DNA of 64,000 nt from Zhengitettix transpicula (GCA_037074705.1 CM073591.1:130889032-130953031); one strand, 5' to 3'. Counted from the first letter of the stretch, positions 46,621 through 58,610 are shown. Made by a program: numbers and translations. The notes: a model not told the origin generated them from the letters alone.

Positions 46621-48310
46621 GTTTAGTTAACATGGACCTTTTCTTGGTATTATATATGACCATAGCCATTTACTGAATTTCACGCAAGAAGGCTTGAGAT
46701 TGAAATACTTTTCGGAAGGTGTGTTCCAGATTAAGAAATAAATAGCCTATTAAATGGACTAAGCCAATTAACACTTAAACTAAACCAATTATAACCACCT
46801 ATCTTTCACGAAAATCTATAAAAGAACCTAAGTTCTAATAGAAAAATAATAACTGAATTCCCGACACATTTGTAAGTCTATAACCAATTAACTGACAGAT
46901 CAATTTTAATTACATAATATATAGCAGTCTTACAGGGATATTGAATTAATAGTCATAGCCTATTAATTTATTATTAGGCTTTAATGTCAAATATAATTTC
47001 AATATAAACAAGACAGATTTGTGTAACATTCACATTCATAATTATACTCAGTAGTAAAAATTTTGCATTGTTATTCTGAGCCTTATTTAAAATTATTATT
47101 ACTTTACGTAACTGAAATTTTTATATTTTTACTGACGAAAAATGTTACTATTTTAGAAAACAGATTTTTTACGTTTAATTTGAAAATATTTTATCGGATA
47201 GAATGACAAGGTTAGAGTCAGGTTCATTATTTTTTCCTCGGTCGCTTTACTGGTTGTAACTACACAAAATTAATCAAATTGTTGTGATGATTTCAGTAAA
47301 ATCGCTTATAACATTTAGCAGTGACTGAATAAGGTTACGTTACTCTATTATTTACTACAGCCAGTCGCAATATTAAAAATTAACATTCTAAAGCTTTATT
47401 GAGTCGTTGTCCTTATGAAAATTTGTACTCATCTTCGCTTAGTCTCAAGTTTTGAAGGATTTATTTCGTGTTCCTTTATTCGCACATCGTTACTCAATTT
47501 TCTACATTAAAAAATATTTGGATTTAGATTATTTACTGATCCTATTGGCCCCGTAAAGAATAAATAGACTATTTAAAACATACATATATATTTATAATAA
47601 CAGAAACCACTTTATATGTATTTAAAAAAATTACACACTTATACAATTATTTAAATAATAAAATAGATTTTTAAAAAACTGAAAAATTGTTATATATATA
47701 GTTCATAAAATATAATTATATTTATGTAAAAAATTTTAGTAAGTAAATATGAAAACTTAATAAAGAGATATAAAATCATCTAATATAAAACAAGGAAAAC
47801 TCAAAACAAAAATTGCAGTTCATACTCAAGTAACTTTTGTACTTAAATGAGATAAAATGTATACACTTATTCTCTAATGCGACAAAGTTAAATAAATAAA
47901 TAACTCAACGAATTCATCCTATTTCAGTAAAACAGAATTATTCAAGTAGGGATGTAATCGTCGGTACTATTCCCCGAGGATCAAAGAACGATAGTTATTA
48001 CATTACCTAAAATTATTCTTATGTCGAAAATAACTATTGAAGGCAGCACGTACGTAATTTAGTAGTTAATGCTAATATGTAATTTAAGTGTTAAAAAATC
48101 TAGGAAATAGTGAGGTAAGTTTAATAGATTAAGCATATTTTATGGCAATTGGAAGGTAATTATATAGTTCTGTACCAGTATACGGAATACTTGACTGGAA
48201 AATGGAGTCACTGTGAACAGCTTTTAGTCGTATCATCATGACCCCTCCCCCCTTTTTTATGAAAGAAGATAATATTAATTTTTATGAATTTGAAGTTTAT
48301 AAACGCAATG
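46621..48310. other. Nothing recognised
   Basis: Very AT-rich DNA without a recognised feature. Confidence 0.45.
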
Positions 48311-48317
48311 TAAAGTT

Positions 48318-48453
48318 AAAATTAGTAAATTTCATAGCAGCATTTTGCAGCTCTTATTTTCACTGCCCTCTTTTGTTGTTGAAATGTATTTAAACTGTTA
48401 CAGGAGCTACCCCAGTTTGCGATCCCATAGGACATAGAACCCGGAAAGTAACT
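48318..48453 (-). pseudogene. LINE reverse-transcriptase C-terminal relic
   Basis: The minus strand gives SMSYGIANWGSSCNSLNTFQ and then QQKRAVKIRAA before a stop. This is the SYGI.FWG....N.i...QKRAvRi block of insect LINEs, downstream of the RT catalytic region. It lies within one frame of about 43 codons. The surrounding coding sequence is lost. Confidence 0.78.
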
Positions 48454-49435
48454 AGTGTTGGTATCAATACCTAAAACTCTCAATAAGTTGTAATAAGTTT
48501 GTTTGAGGGTTGAGATGAATCCACTGTTGTATCAATTTTCTAAAAGAGTTATTGATATTACTTTGCTATTTTTAATATAATTACGAAGCTTGATTTCGCT
48601 TAATAGTAACATCGTGATGAGACATCCTTGTGTCAATGATCCATTTCCTGTTTATTCTTTGTGTTCTCGGGAAGATATATTACTGAAGTTTATCTAAAAA
48701 TTCGCAATGAATCCGTTGAAAAACAATTGCGATTGCATGGTTAGATTCTACAGAGAAGTGTTTAAATATTATGCATAAGCAATGGAAAGCATTCAATCAT
48801 TTATTGTTTAAAGCGAGTTTATGAGCAGGACCGCAAACAGTATACTTAAGTTGAGGATATTAAATACTATCTCTAACTACACGTCGTTGACGGATTATTA
48901 ACTACTTGAAACTGCCAGACGAAGTGCTTGTGGTATTCCTAAATAAGGCTTTATTATTTGAAAATTAATGCAGTTGTCCGCTGCCGATACATTGAATGTT
49001 ATTTTCCTTTACTTTAAACCCCAACTCTTCACTTGAAATTCTATAAAGAAAAACACATAATTATGTAGTACCTTGAGAAAGTAGAAATATAAAAATTCAT
49101 GTTAAGCCATTTTTAAGTTTATCTCGTTCATATAATATAATATAATAGTATTTAAAATAAATATCAGGCTTATAGAAGTCAAGTTATGTATAAATTTGAT
49201 ATGATCAGTTCTCCATTCATTCACTGCAATTCACGGACAGTGGCTGTTTTGAACACGTTTCGGAATAGTTGTTGATAATGTTTTCCAGTGTCTTGTAAAC
49301 ATTCTAAATAAAAAAAAGCAGCCTAATTCTTCTCTCAACTACTGTTAAATTCAACGACTATCAATCAGTATGAATTGAATTAAATTTAAATTACAAAATT
49401 GTTTTTGAAAGCAATCTGAAGATAGTCAGGCACTT
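48454..49435. other. Nothing recognised
   Basis: AT-rich DNA; possible eroded LINE sequence upstream of the relic, not provable. Confidence 0.35.
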
Positions 49436-49439
49436 AATT

Positions 49440-49600
49440 TATGGTTTTGCCTCACATCACAGATGTCTCAGGTTCGAATCCCGTCGAGGGTTTGGATGTT
49501 ATATTTGTGTTTCCACTATCATCAACAGAAAACCTCTCACAGGAGAGTTTCCTGCCGACGTCAGTAAAAAAAGAACACTCGTGTTCATAAACAAGCAAAT
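49440..49600 (+). mobile_element. tRNA-derived SINE (SINE-T), diverged copy 3
   Basis: GCCTCACATCACAGATGTCT leads into the B box GGTTCGAATC (49,471-49,480), then GGTTTGGATGTTATATTTGTG. This aligns with the 5' half of the copy at 27.2 kb. The A box is eroded and the 3' half differs. Confidence 0.65.
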
Positions 49601-49748
49601 TGACCTACAAAGTATTAAAATTCTGTATGTTAATTAAAAAAATATAGAATCCTTTTTTAAAAAAATAATTATGGGGCGTTAGATAAAAATTGACAGAAAA
49701 TTTTTACGTCAAACTCACTAATGAAACAACTCAATTAATAGTCAAGAC

Positions 49749-50100
49749 CTACATATTACAGGGGCCATTAACGATTCTGATTATACTGGATGGCATTAAT
49801 GCATTGTGAATTTTAAAGTTGTACAAACACTTGTAGTCTTCACTAATGTAAGTTTGTGAACATCCAAATGTATAAATGTAAGATGAATATAGCTCAGTAC
49901 TAAAAATGCACTTTAGACTGTATTCAAAAAACATTATCCTCCCTAATGAGGAAATATTAACTAATCTTAAGTGGCCGGTTTGTACTACATGCTCCACGAC
50001 TATTTGTAGGTCTATTCCAAGAAACATTTGCATGAAAACTGTTAGAATTCTATATGGATGCGTTGAGAAATTAATCAATAGTTTTTCAACAATTATTTAG
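49749..50100. other. Overlapping open frames, unrecognised
   Basis: A 109-codon minus frame (49,749-50,078) and a 64-codon plus frame overlap. Neither shows a known domain. The absence of stops on both strands over about 330 bp is mildly unusual for DNA this rich in A and T. Confidence 0.2.
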
Positions 50101-51165
50101 TCGATTTTTAGATGAAACCATTCTATTAACTATTTTTCATTCTATGTGGAATTTCATACATATGTATGGTTTGTATAACGCGTATAATCCTAACGCATTC
50201 TCATAAATTTTTTATTGCCAATAGTCCACGTTGAAAATTAACGTTTTGCTTTATATTCCATTCAGGAAGTTTGTATTTATTCTCTGTTAAGATACCAAGC
50301 CTGAGTCCCATATACCAAATTTGATCATACAACCGCAACTATAATAAAAAAAATTCTCTTCTTTGTGGTTTTTTATTTACTAAATTCATTTATTTCAATT
50401 CTATCCCTACTTATAAATTGATATGTTCGTCCCCCGGAATTATTTCGAATTTACAGTCGCCAATTTTTATAAGTTTCTGACTTACAATAACGGCTCGCCC
50501 CTTCTTCCATGCGGGGAATTAAGTTTTCAATATGATAAACGAGAACTTATCTCGTGTTATGGTTAATTATATATCTTACACACCAATTTGTATTTTATTT
50601 AAGTTGTGCTGAAGTACCCTTACACCATAAATACGTTCAATAATGTTGGAGAAGCAAATAATTATACCGCGGATTTAATTCAATTAACCATAACACAGCC
50701 TGTTCGTCTCCAGAATATTTTATATTTACTGAAAATTGTAAAAAGTAAATAACATTAACAATTAGAATCATTAACTGTAAAGTTATTTTTAGTTATCAGT
50801 TTAAAATGCTTATGAAATTAGTACCGTCGATGTATAGCATTAGGTTTTGTAAAATAATGTAAAACTTTTTATGTGGAAACATAAATTGTTAATATTTTTC
50901 TTACAATAATTTTTATCGTTTGTAGGACAAAAATTATTTTAATGACTCCCGTGACCAGGAATTACAGATACAAAATTATTCAGTTTTATGAAAATAAATA
51001 TAAAAATTAAAAAATAACTGGTACAATAAATTTTTAATTATTGTTAAATTGAATAATTGCATTAAAGCAAAAAATAATAATGGACAAAAAATATGAATGT
51101 ATCATAAATATTTTAAATAATGTAAATATATAAAATGTAAATAACACACTCGTGTTAAACGTATA
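50101..51165. other. Nothing recognised
   Basis: AT-rich DNA without a recognised feature. Confidence 0.4.
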
Positions 51166-51169
51166 TTAA

Positions 51170-52369
51170 CCACCCGTTAGTCAAGCTAGATCCAGGGGAC
51201 CGACGCAATTTAACTTCCTTGTTAACTCCGGAGCCAGGTCAGATGCAGGGATGATCTTTTATGACAACTTACGGGAATGTGTTTACAATATTCTGTCAAG
51301 GCTACATTCCGTAGCTACCGTAGTGTCTCAGAAAATGGCGTTTGAATAAGGAAGTAGCGTATCTTCGGTCCCGTAGAGCTACTGCCACGACTCATATCAG
51401 TATTTTTCTCGTCCTAGACGTGCAGTACGGAGTGATAATATACTTCCATTTCTTAAAAATCATTGACGATTATTCAGTTTTAGTATCAAATATTTCTGTT
51501 TTGATACTCACGTTTTGATTGTCAAACTTTCCGTTTTTCTGATTGATAACAATTGTGGATAATGAGTAAAAATATACACAACTTGAATAATCCTCAAGAT
51601 GATGATGAAATTCATCGTCTTATTTTAAAAGAAGATAATTATGACACAATTTTGGAACCAAACGACAATATTGAAGAATCATCAGATGAATCGAAAACTG
51701 AAGATATTTTGGAACATGGGGCTCGGATATGCATCATGAAATTGACGAACTCGATTTAGATAATAATGCGGGCCTTGTTTCAAGGAGACTAAAAATATAA
51801 TATAGTTATACAATATAGTTGTGAAAAGTGTGAAAATTTTTTTGGTTTGCGTACACACAAAAATAATTTTCCAAGAAAGAAAAATTAAAAAACATTGAAA
51901 TACTCTAATTAAAAAACTGTAATTATTTAGATTATGCATACAAATATTTTTATGAACAATTTCATAAAAGAAGAATACTTTAATAATCAATCATATAAAT
52001 AAGTAATTGCATTTTTAAACAATTAAATTTCAAGCAATCTTGAAGTTTTTTTATCTCTCTGGCATCTAACTGTCATTTGGTTTACATAATTAGAGTCTAA
52101 ATATTTTATAATTATAATTATAAAGAATATTGTGATATTAAAAATATAGATTTTTTGATAGACTTTTTTAACAAATATATTGAATAAAATGTGAAGTTTT
52201 CATTAAACCAGACTGTAATTGGGTGTATAAATTATGTATATATGTGTCTAAAATGCGTATGTTAAATAGTAAAATGATTCAAAATAATTGATTCAGAAAA
52301 GTGATCAACAACGAAATAGTTAAGTTTAGGCCTCCTGGACCTACTTTAGGGGACGAGACTAACGGATGG
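51170..52369 (+). mobile_element. piggyBac-like transposon, internally deleted
   Basis: The left end CCACCCGTTAGTC (51,170-51,182) and the right end GACTAACGGATGG (52,357-52,369) are inverted with one mismatch. Each is bounded outside by TTAA (51,166-51,169; 52,370-52,373), the target duplication typical of piggyBac elements. A subterminal word (GATCCAGGGGACC near the left, GGTCCAGGAGGCC inverted near the right) strengthens the match. The element is exactly 1,200 bp and holds only a short piece of transposase-like coding sequence, so it would need another source of transposase to move. Confidence 0.85.
51562..51759 (+). pseudogene. N-terminal piggyBac transposase-like fragment
   Basis: An ATG-initiated 65-codon frame runs from MSKNIHNLNNPQDDDEIHRL to a stop. 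It is strongly acidic (DDDEI, NIEESSDESKTEDILEH), as is typical of the N-terminus before the DDD catalytic domain in piggyBac transposases. The DDD domain is absent. Its location 390 bp inside the left inverted repeat supports the call; family identity at protein level is inference. Confidence 0.6.
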
Positions 52370-52439
52370 TTAATAAGTAGGTCAATGTAATAATAATGTA
52401 TATTCTCTAAAGACCAAGTTTTTGATGCGCCTGAAAATA

Positions 52440-52760
52440 AAAATTAATAATAAAAATAAATAATTGCAATTACGGTGATACAAAATAAGACATAACGTTT
52501 CGTTGCATGTAATTTCTTAGTATTTCAAAATTTCTTCATTGCATTAAATGTGTCTGATTTGGGACTTGTTATCTGTTTTTCTTACAACTAATCAAACTTT
52601 TACATCAATTACACAATTACTTTTTTTTAAAATTCCAAACACTTATTAAGTTAGGCTTCTTCTGCTCACACCTGATGAAATCACAAAATCGGGAGTAAAC
52701 TGTAAATGTAATTATTGAACTTATCAATACATTAGATATCCATTTTCTGTTTTATTAGCT
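52440..52760. repeat. Head-to-head hammerhead-like motif pair
   Basis: The minus-strand end CGAAACGTTATG lies at 52,493-52,504. The plus-strand motif CCTGATGAAATC...GGGAGTAAAC lies at 52,671-52,700, with CTGATGA intact but a weak stem. The arrangement matches the pairs at 9.0, 29.7 and 45.6 kb. Confidence 0.45.
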
Positions 52761-53175
52761 AATATATTTATGTTTTATAAATAAACGTTCGATAAATATC
52801 TCTGTACACTTCGATAATGGAAAACTTAGTTAAATATAGTTACGAGTGTCAATGATTTCAAATTTTTTATATAATTGTTTTCCAGACTATTTTCTCGGGT
52901 GTTAATGTTATTATGTGTTTTTATTCAAATGAGCTGTATAGCAAGTTTACTGATCCCGTTATAATCACCGAGAATTTAAGGTTGAAAAGCAATAAATTAC
53001 ACATGAAATATAAGGAGACAGAAAATGACAGTTAATTTCTCTAATTTTCGTGACATCGGATCCTGTAGAAACGTTTTATGTTAATAACCTTGAGTAGTTC
53101 CCATGTCCAGTACACTGTCGGATACTGGTTAACCTCTCGCACTTGCCCTTTAAGCTTCCATCACCCTATGATTAC
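52761..53175. other. Nothing recognised
   Basis: AT-rich DNA without a recognised feature. Confidence 0.4.
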
Positions 53176-53179
53176 AGCG

Positions 53180-53400
53180 AGCGGTCCGAAGACAACGTAG
53201 TATAGCAATTAGGCAGGCCCATTACGGCGCTTCGTTGCGTTGGTAGAAAAATAGCGCGATTCGTCGCGAGCGATCGCAAACATCGCGCCAGATAAATCCC
53301 GCGTGCGACACGCTGCGAGGTAGCAGGGCCTGCTATTAGCCGCGCTTAATCAGCACATGCACCGCCGTAATTACAGGGGATTCCCTCACGCAGGTGCTAC
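53180..53400. promoter_or_regulatory. CpG-dense island with a kappa-B-type site
   Basis: Many CpGs occur here, with words such as GCGATTCGTCGCGAGCGATC. GGGGATTCCC at 53,376-53,385 is a perfect Rel/NF-kB-type palindrome. There is no similarity to the repeats in this window. A 109-codon frame (53,357-53,686) runs out of the island without a recognisable product. It is a candidate enhancer, promoter or conserved non-coding element. Confidence 0.4.
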
Positions 53401-53889
53401 CTCCAGGAATTTATCCAAAAACTTACGGCTTACTTACATTATCGCAGAAACTGCCGGTTGTCAATTCGACGTAGCAAGACGAGACATTCTTTACGATACG
53501 TCGCGTGGTTGCCAACATCCGACACTAGGGGCCTCGGGCTCGAATGTTACTTTTAAAGTTCTTGTAGAGTGCGTTAAGTTGATTTATACCATAACACTGA
53601 TGTCGTTTCTTCTGTGTTCTTTAACCAACAAATTAGGACAAGTATTTCCCGCTTTATTCACTTTGTATGCATGTTTCTGGGGTTAGTACGAAATGTGCCC
53701 GCAGCACATAGACAGGCACTTGATAGCCTCCATAAAGTCAATTAGATTTATCTTAGGATTGAAACTTTTAGAATCTGGTAGATAAATATTTTGAGAACAT
53801 AAACTATTAACTGCTTATTCAATATAGGCATATTGCTTTATAAAACACTAATAATGTTGGAAAAGAGAAAAGATCTTTCATGTCAAAGT

Positions 53890-54021
53890 GAATATAAAAA
53901 ATTGGGAAAACTAGGGTTAACAACTATTTTAGAGTGAGAACTAATTTGAATAAAATAGAAAATGATCCACTACTTAAATGTATGATAGTTTTCAACGGGC
54001 TTCCAACGCATATAAAGCAAA
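53890..54021 (+). pseudogene. LINE C-terminus, part before SINE insertion
   Basis: One frame reads KIGKTRVNNYFRVRTNLNKI, then IENDPLLKCMIVFNGLPTHI, ending KQ at the insertion site. N-x-L-P-x-x-I-K is the hallmark of the extreme C-terminal region of many insect LINE ORF2 proteins. Stops occur upstream of about 53,890. The frame resumes after the SINE at 54,584. Confidence 0.75.
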
Positions 54022-54583
54022 TTTTTTTAGGGCAACAGGCTACATGAGGGTAATGCACATGGTGGCAACTACCCTTAAATAGCATAGTAAGGGATTTGAA
54101 AGGTGGGATGCGAAAGGGTAGAGGAAGGTAGCCAAGAGTTAACTAGGGCCCACGGGCTATAGTTTAAGGATCCTACCCGGCATTCGCTTAAAAGTAATGC
54201 AGGGAAAACCCTAGAAAAAACTGCATCCGATAGGTCGGGCATTGGGTACTTGTCCCACGCCCTTCCGATAGCAGGAGAAGAGTTTGCTGTGGGGTCGCAG
54301 CATTCCCTTCTCCGTACCTTGACCAGTTTAGTAGGCAGCTGGCCGACTGTTCCAATGGGAACAGAGAACAACTCTTACCTATATGCCCATGGTCTGCGAC
54401 CCCAGAACATACACCTCTTAAACAGGCCGTGGTGCCTCGGCATGTGGAAACCTGAGTTCAAAAACGGAGAGAGGAAAAGGCATCCCCAAAGGTAGCCCGT
54501 TCCTGTCTCTCCTACAAGGTTCTGCCTGCGAGAGAACCTCCCTTCGCAGGTACTGCCTGCGAGAGAATAGTCCTCGCAGACCT
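54022..54583 (-). mobile_element. SINE-A, full-length copy inside a LINE
   Basis: It is flanked by a perfect 14-bp duplication, GCATATAAAGCAAA (54,008-54,021 and 54,584-54,597). The poly(A) is the complement of the T run at 54,022-54,028. The 5' end has two hairpins: CCTGCGAGAGAACC...TCGCAGG near 54,526-54,550 and CCTGCGAGAGAATA...CTCGCAG near 54,556-54,580. It gives the clearest boundaries for the family. Confidence 0.95.
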
Positions 54584-54900
54584 GCATATAAAGCAAAAAC
54601 AGGTTGAGCAATTTATGAACGCCTTAAAACAATATCTGTCAGAGAGAGTAATATTCAATATTAATGATTTTTTATGGTAATAAATTATATAGAATCTACT
54701 TAATAAATTTCTGTAATACAAATATGTGTAATTAATCAGTAATTATGTGAATACAACTAACGTTTTTCTTTCTTAGTGTGAAATATAGTTATTTAACAGA
54801 AATAGTGAGGTGCATAAATGACTTTTATGCATCATTTGGCAAATTACTTTTTCTAATATTGTATTGTACAATTCACGAAAGTAAATAAATATTATTATTA
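54584..54900 (+). pseudogene. LINE C-terminus and 3' UTR after SINE insertion
   Basis: After the duplicated target, the same frame continues KQVEQFMNALKQYLSERVIF to a stop at 54,678-54,680. It is the continuation of 53,890-54,021 once the SINE and one duplicate are discounted. The 3' UTR ends in GTAAATAAATATTATTATTA near 54,880-54,900. It contains an 8-bp hairpin, TGCATAAA...TTTATGCA, near 54,811-54,831. Confidence 0.75.
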
Positions 54901-56080
54901 TCCCGAAAGACACATTCCAGATGGACCATAGTCAGGGAAATGTACGTCGGGCAAATGTACAAATACATATTTTTCAAATGTGCAAGTAGTCCGATGTTAT
55001 TGACACGAACTTGTAAGGTAAGCCTTAACGACTAAATTTAGTCAAAATTAATGTTGTAAGTTACTATAGCACGACCCAGGAAGAAAGGCGGGTGGTGCAG
55101 ATTGAGGGAAGGGAGGCGAGTTGGATGTTGCAACGTTCCGCGCGGAATATTCACGCACACCACATGCATCTAACGAAGTCAAGCTCTAGTCCATTACTGA
55201 AACTAAACTAATTGTGCATGCCGCTTACTATAGTATTAAAATTACAATAACCTATTGGCATTATATCAACTTCATAAATGTTTAAGACTCCACTTCTCTT
55301 CGGTTTTTATTACTAAACACGGTTATAAACTTTTAATATCAATTCTATTCTTACCATAAATTTATATATTTGAACACTGCTATAGGTTTCATTTCAGTTG
55401 TTTATCGTCCTACTTGAGAATGAAAATTTGCCACCAGAATAGTAATTTGTAGCTAAATCAATCCCCACTTTATTTTGAAAAGTTTAAGACGACTCTATTT
55501 AATTTCTTCGATAGGGATCCAGTATAATAAAGTGAGCCACGGTGTTAATTTTTGTTCTTTCCACGATTGCGCGGAAAATTATTTATTTTTCCAACTATTA
55601 TAAGAAGTCCAATTATTAACTTTCAATGTCTCTGCTCATGGTAGCACCCTTCTATGTATACCATTTTAATTTATTTTTCCAATGGGATATCACTTTCACA
55701 TAGATTTAAACATTCTGCTTCCACATATCTACTTCATCAGTTATGTCCAGAAATAAATTTATCGTTTGACTTTCACACGAGAACCCTTCCACAAAAGATT
55801 CGTTTTTTGTTCAGCTAAGACTGCTGTTACGCCCTCTATAATCGTTCATACTGCTAAAGTAAAACTTACTGCTCGTTATTTTTCAACATCTGGTCATCCA
55901 ATATATAAGTCATAGTTTACAATGACCTTTAAAAATGCTAGTGGTAACGTTTAATTCTAATAATATGCACGTTAAAAATCTGTGCGCTGAGTAGGTGACT
56001 AGCTATTAACAAATTGTCACCTTGATTACACAAACGACTGCTAGACGTTTTCACTAATTTTGCTGGGAATTTGCGCATTC
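54901..56080. other. Mostly unannotated
   Basis: A GC-richer patch at 55,065-55,190 contains GTTCCGCGCGGAAT-like sequence. The rest is AT-rich without recognised elements. Confidence 0.35.
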
Positions 56081-56146
56081 GTTGCCCATAAATACGTACG
56101 AGTTTAAGCAGTCAGAAATCAGACGTGACAAGAATTAATTACGGTC

Positions 56147-56320
56147 ATGGATTGGGAGGAAGGAAGCTGCTTTTTATTTGGTGGTATTGGGAATTCATCT
56201 TTTGAACCGCTAGATTATCATAATTGGGATAAATTAAAAATAGTGTCAGAGAAACTGAAATTATTAGTTTTATTTTCAGAGGAAGATAAAGGCCAGAGGA
56301 AAAAGACGAGGAGAATTTAA
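56147..56320 (+). CDS. Small unrecognised ORF, 57 codons
   Basis: An ATG with G at +4 and G at -3 (GGTCATGG) opens MDWEEGSCFLFGGIGNSSFE, then PLDYHNWDKLKIVSEKLKLL, and a basic end KGQRKKTRR before TAA. The composition looks protein-like: Trp and Asp clusters, then an amphipathic helix, then a basic tail. A TATA-like CATAAATAC lies about 55 bp upstream. It could be a first exon, a transposon ORF fragment or a real small protein. No family was recognised with confidence. Confidence 0.3.
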   Translation: MDWEEGSCFLFGGIGNSSFEPLDYHNWDKLKIVSEKLKLLVLFSEEDKGQRKKTRRI

Positions 56321-58080
56321 TTAGACAGTAAGCGTAGTTCTGCGGAAAGTGAATTGATTTGAAGAGGGCCTCTTGAACTAAACTGGGAAGGACTCAGGTC
56401 CTTTTCATGATCTTATTACTTACTATAACTGAACTGATGGACAGCCACACAAGCGCTTACCGCAGAAACGCAGGCGCCTCACTTTTCCTTAAGTATTTAA
56501 TGACATATGATTGCTGCCGTTTATACGCAACACAAAACTTCTGATAATTTATCAAGTAATTGCGCATAATGGTTAGCCTGGTCAGCTCAGAAAACCTAAG
56601 ATACATTTAACGGTTCACCATCCCATGATTATAGAAATTGTAGATAAGTGACTCAGATATAAATTAATTATTCAATTGATGATCTTAATTAATAGTATCC
56701 TAAAAGGTTTTATTGCTTGATTTTATTATCATTTATTAATAAAGCGTTTTTATTAATTCAATTACTTATTATTACAAGATATTTCAATACATTTATGAGT
56801 GTAACCTCCCCTAATATTGCATACAAGTCTTGTAAGTTTAATGGACCAATATTTTTTTCGCAGAAACACTGCAGATTGTTTTGCTGTTTTCGGAGTCAAT
56901 CCTCAAGGGAGTTGCTATTGTAACTCCTTACAATACACCCATTGAAGGGAGAACATTTCTAAGCATCTTGAACTAGCGTAAACCGACATTTATTCCTCAT
57001 TCAAAAAACCACAATCATGTTCACTGTAAATGAAACAAATCGGTTGAAGAACGGATGTCCAAATAAATAGCGTTAATAATCGGTGACGCAGTGAGGACGT
57101 TGTATGTTTGCCTGCAATTTTTGGTTGCCACACGGGTGGTTACATTGCCTTGATTTGAGACACGAAGGTATTACTAAGTTCCACGAAAAGAAATATTAAT
57201 GTAATCCAGTTATGTTCTATTATTTTAAAAGATCACTATATAAAATTCGTTAAATCTCTATAGTACATTAAAAAAAATCTTAATGGTTACAGTTTTACTT
57301 AAACTAAGATTTAAACTTCAGAAAATCGGTAAAAATTTATTCCTAAGGGAACATACAAATTATTTATGACTGTGCTTAAGAGGAGCGTAGAACCACGTTA
57401 GTAAACAACACCATTAAGAATCCGTTATCCATTGGCGAAAGTATATTAAGTGATACACTCTCAATAGAAAATATTTCATTTAAGTGTTTTTTTTAAATTA
57501 GATTTAGATTCGATGTTTTATTAATTCCTTAAGTCCTCGCTTGAGGAAATAAAATACGTCATTACACGCAATTACAAATAGTTTCTCGAAAGTATGTGAT
57601 GTTGAACTAGAACTCAAAAATTTCGCTATAACTCTTATCTAAGTGTATATTATAATTTACAATTAATTGTTAGTATCAAGAAAAACATAATAATTATAAC
57701 TAAGTAAGATAGAACTCAGAAATTTTGTTTAACGTAACCACGAGTACAGAATAATAGTTACATTATGTTTAATATTCTTAGTAATAAATAATTCCTTAAT
57801 GACAACGAGTGAGACAATCACTGACCTAATAAAACTTCACAATACAACAAAGAATACACAGTAGCTCAAAACACGTCATACTATGAAGCTCAAACAAGAA
57901 ACGACGGGCAAGGCATTCCTCGAAGGTGAAGGATGATAATTTTAATTTCAGTACGTCCAGGCCGTACATAAAAAAAAATTATTTTAACTGTTAGGGGAAC
58001 GACCAAGAAACTCCTGTAATGAGGTAACGCAACTTTGAATAACACATATTCTTACAAAGATTCACAAAACTCTTGTAATT
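56321..58080. other. Nothing recognised
   Basis: A 68-codon frame (56,717-56,923) starts at a non-ATG codon and has no known product. No repeats were recognised. Confidence 0.4.
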
Positions 58081-58084
58081 ATTA

Positions 58085-58405
58085 TTGGTTTTTTACAAAC
58101 GTAATAAGACTCCTACTAGGCCTTGTCAAAATTGCCCCTGCATGGTGAATACTTCTCTGGTAGACAGCAACGTGATGTTTGTCCTGTCTTGGAGCTGAGT
58201 GATTTCTATTCTTATAATCGTGAAATTCGCCATATGTAAAGTTGGTATTTTTAAACTTTTGAAGAAGACTAGTTCGCATTAGAAAATATTCTATTGGCAC
58301 GTTTATGCTACTTGAATATTTTAGTACCCCAATTTGAGATTCCATAGAACAAAAATTTATGAAAAAACACAAAGTAAACCATTTTAATCGTGCACATGTC
58401 AACAC
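58085..58405 (-). pseudogene. LINE ORF2 C-terminal relic
   Basis: The minus frame of 107 codons contains FHDYKNRNHSAPRQDKHHVA, VYQRSIHHAGA and LTRPSRSLI in order. These correspond to the LINE tail pattern H.YNTR.......H....TVYQKS..Y.G..L.N.LP.SI. The upstream part (QIGVLKYSSSINVPIEYFLM) fits the preceding helix block. RT catalytic motifs are absent. Confidence 0.65.
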
Positions 58406-58564
58406 GTTGCATTATTTTTCTGTATATATAATCGTTAAAGAATTAATTCTGTACAGGGTCATTTATAACAGCATCTAAATTCTACAGACTAATTGCTCCT
58501 CCGCTGCTCTCCTCTAACATTTACAGTTTTGAATAAATAATAAAATATAAGTAATTGTTGTACT

Positions 58565-58568
<4 letters not shown>

Positions 58569-58606
<38 letters not shown>
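58569..58606. repeat. GA microsatellite
   Basis: Nineteen uninterrupted GA units. Confidence 0.95.

Positions 58607-58610
<4 letters not shown>

Noticed and set aside
49440..49510. tRNA gene around GGTTCGAATC
   Set aside because: No acceptor or anticodon arm forms; the sequence aligns with SINE-T.
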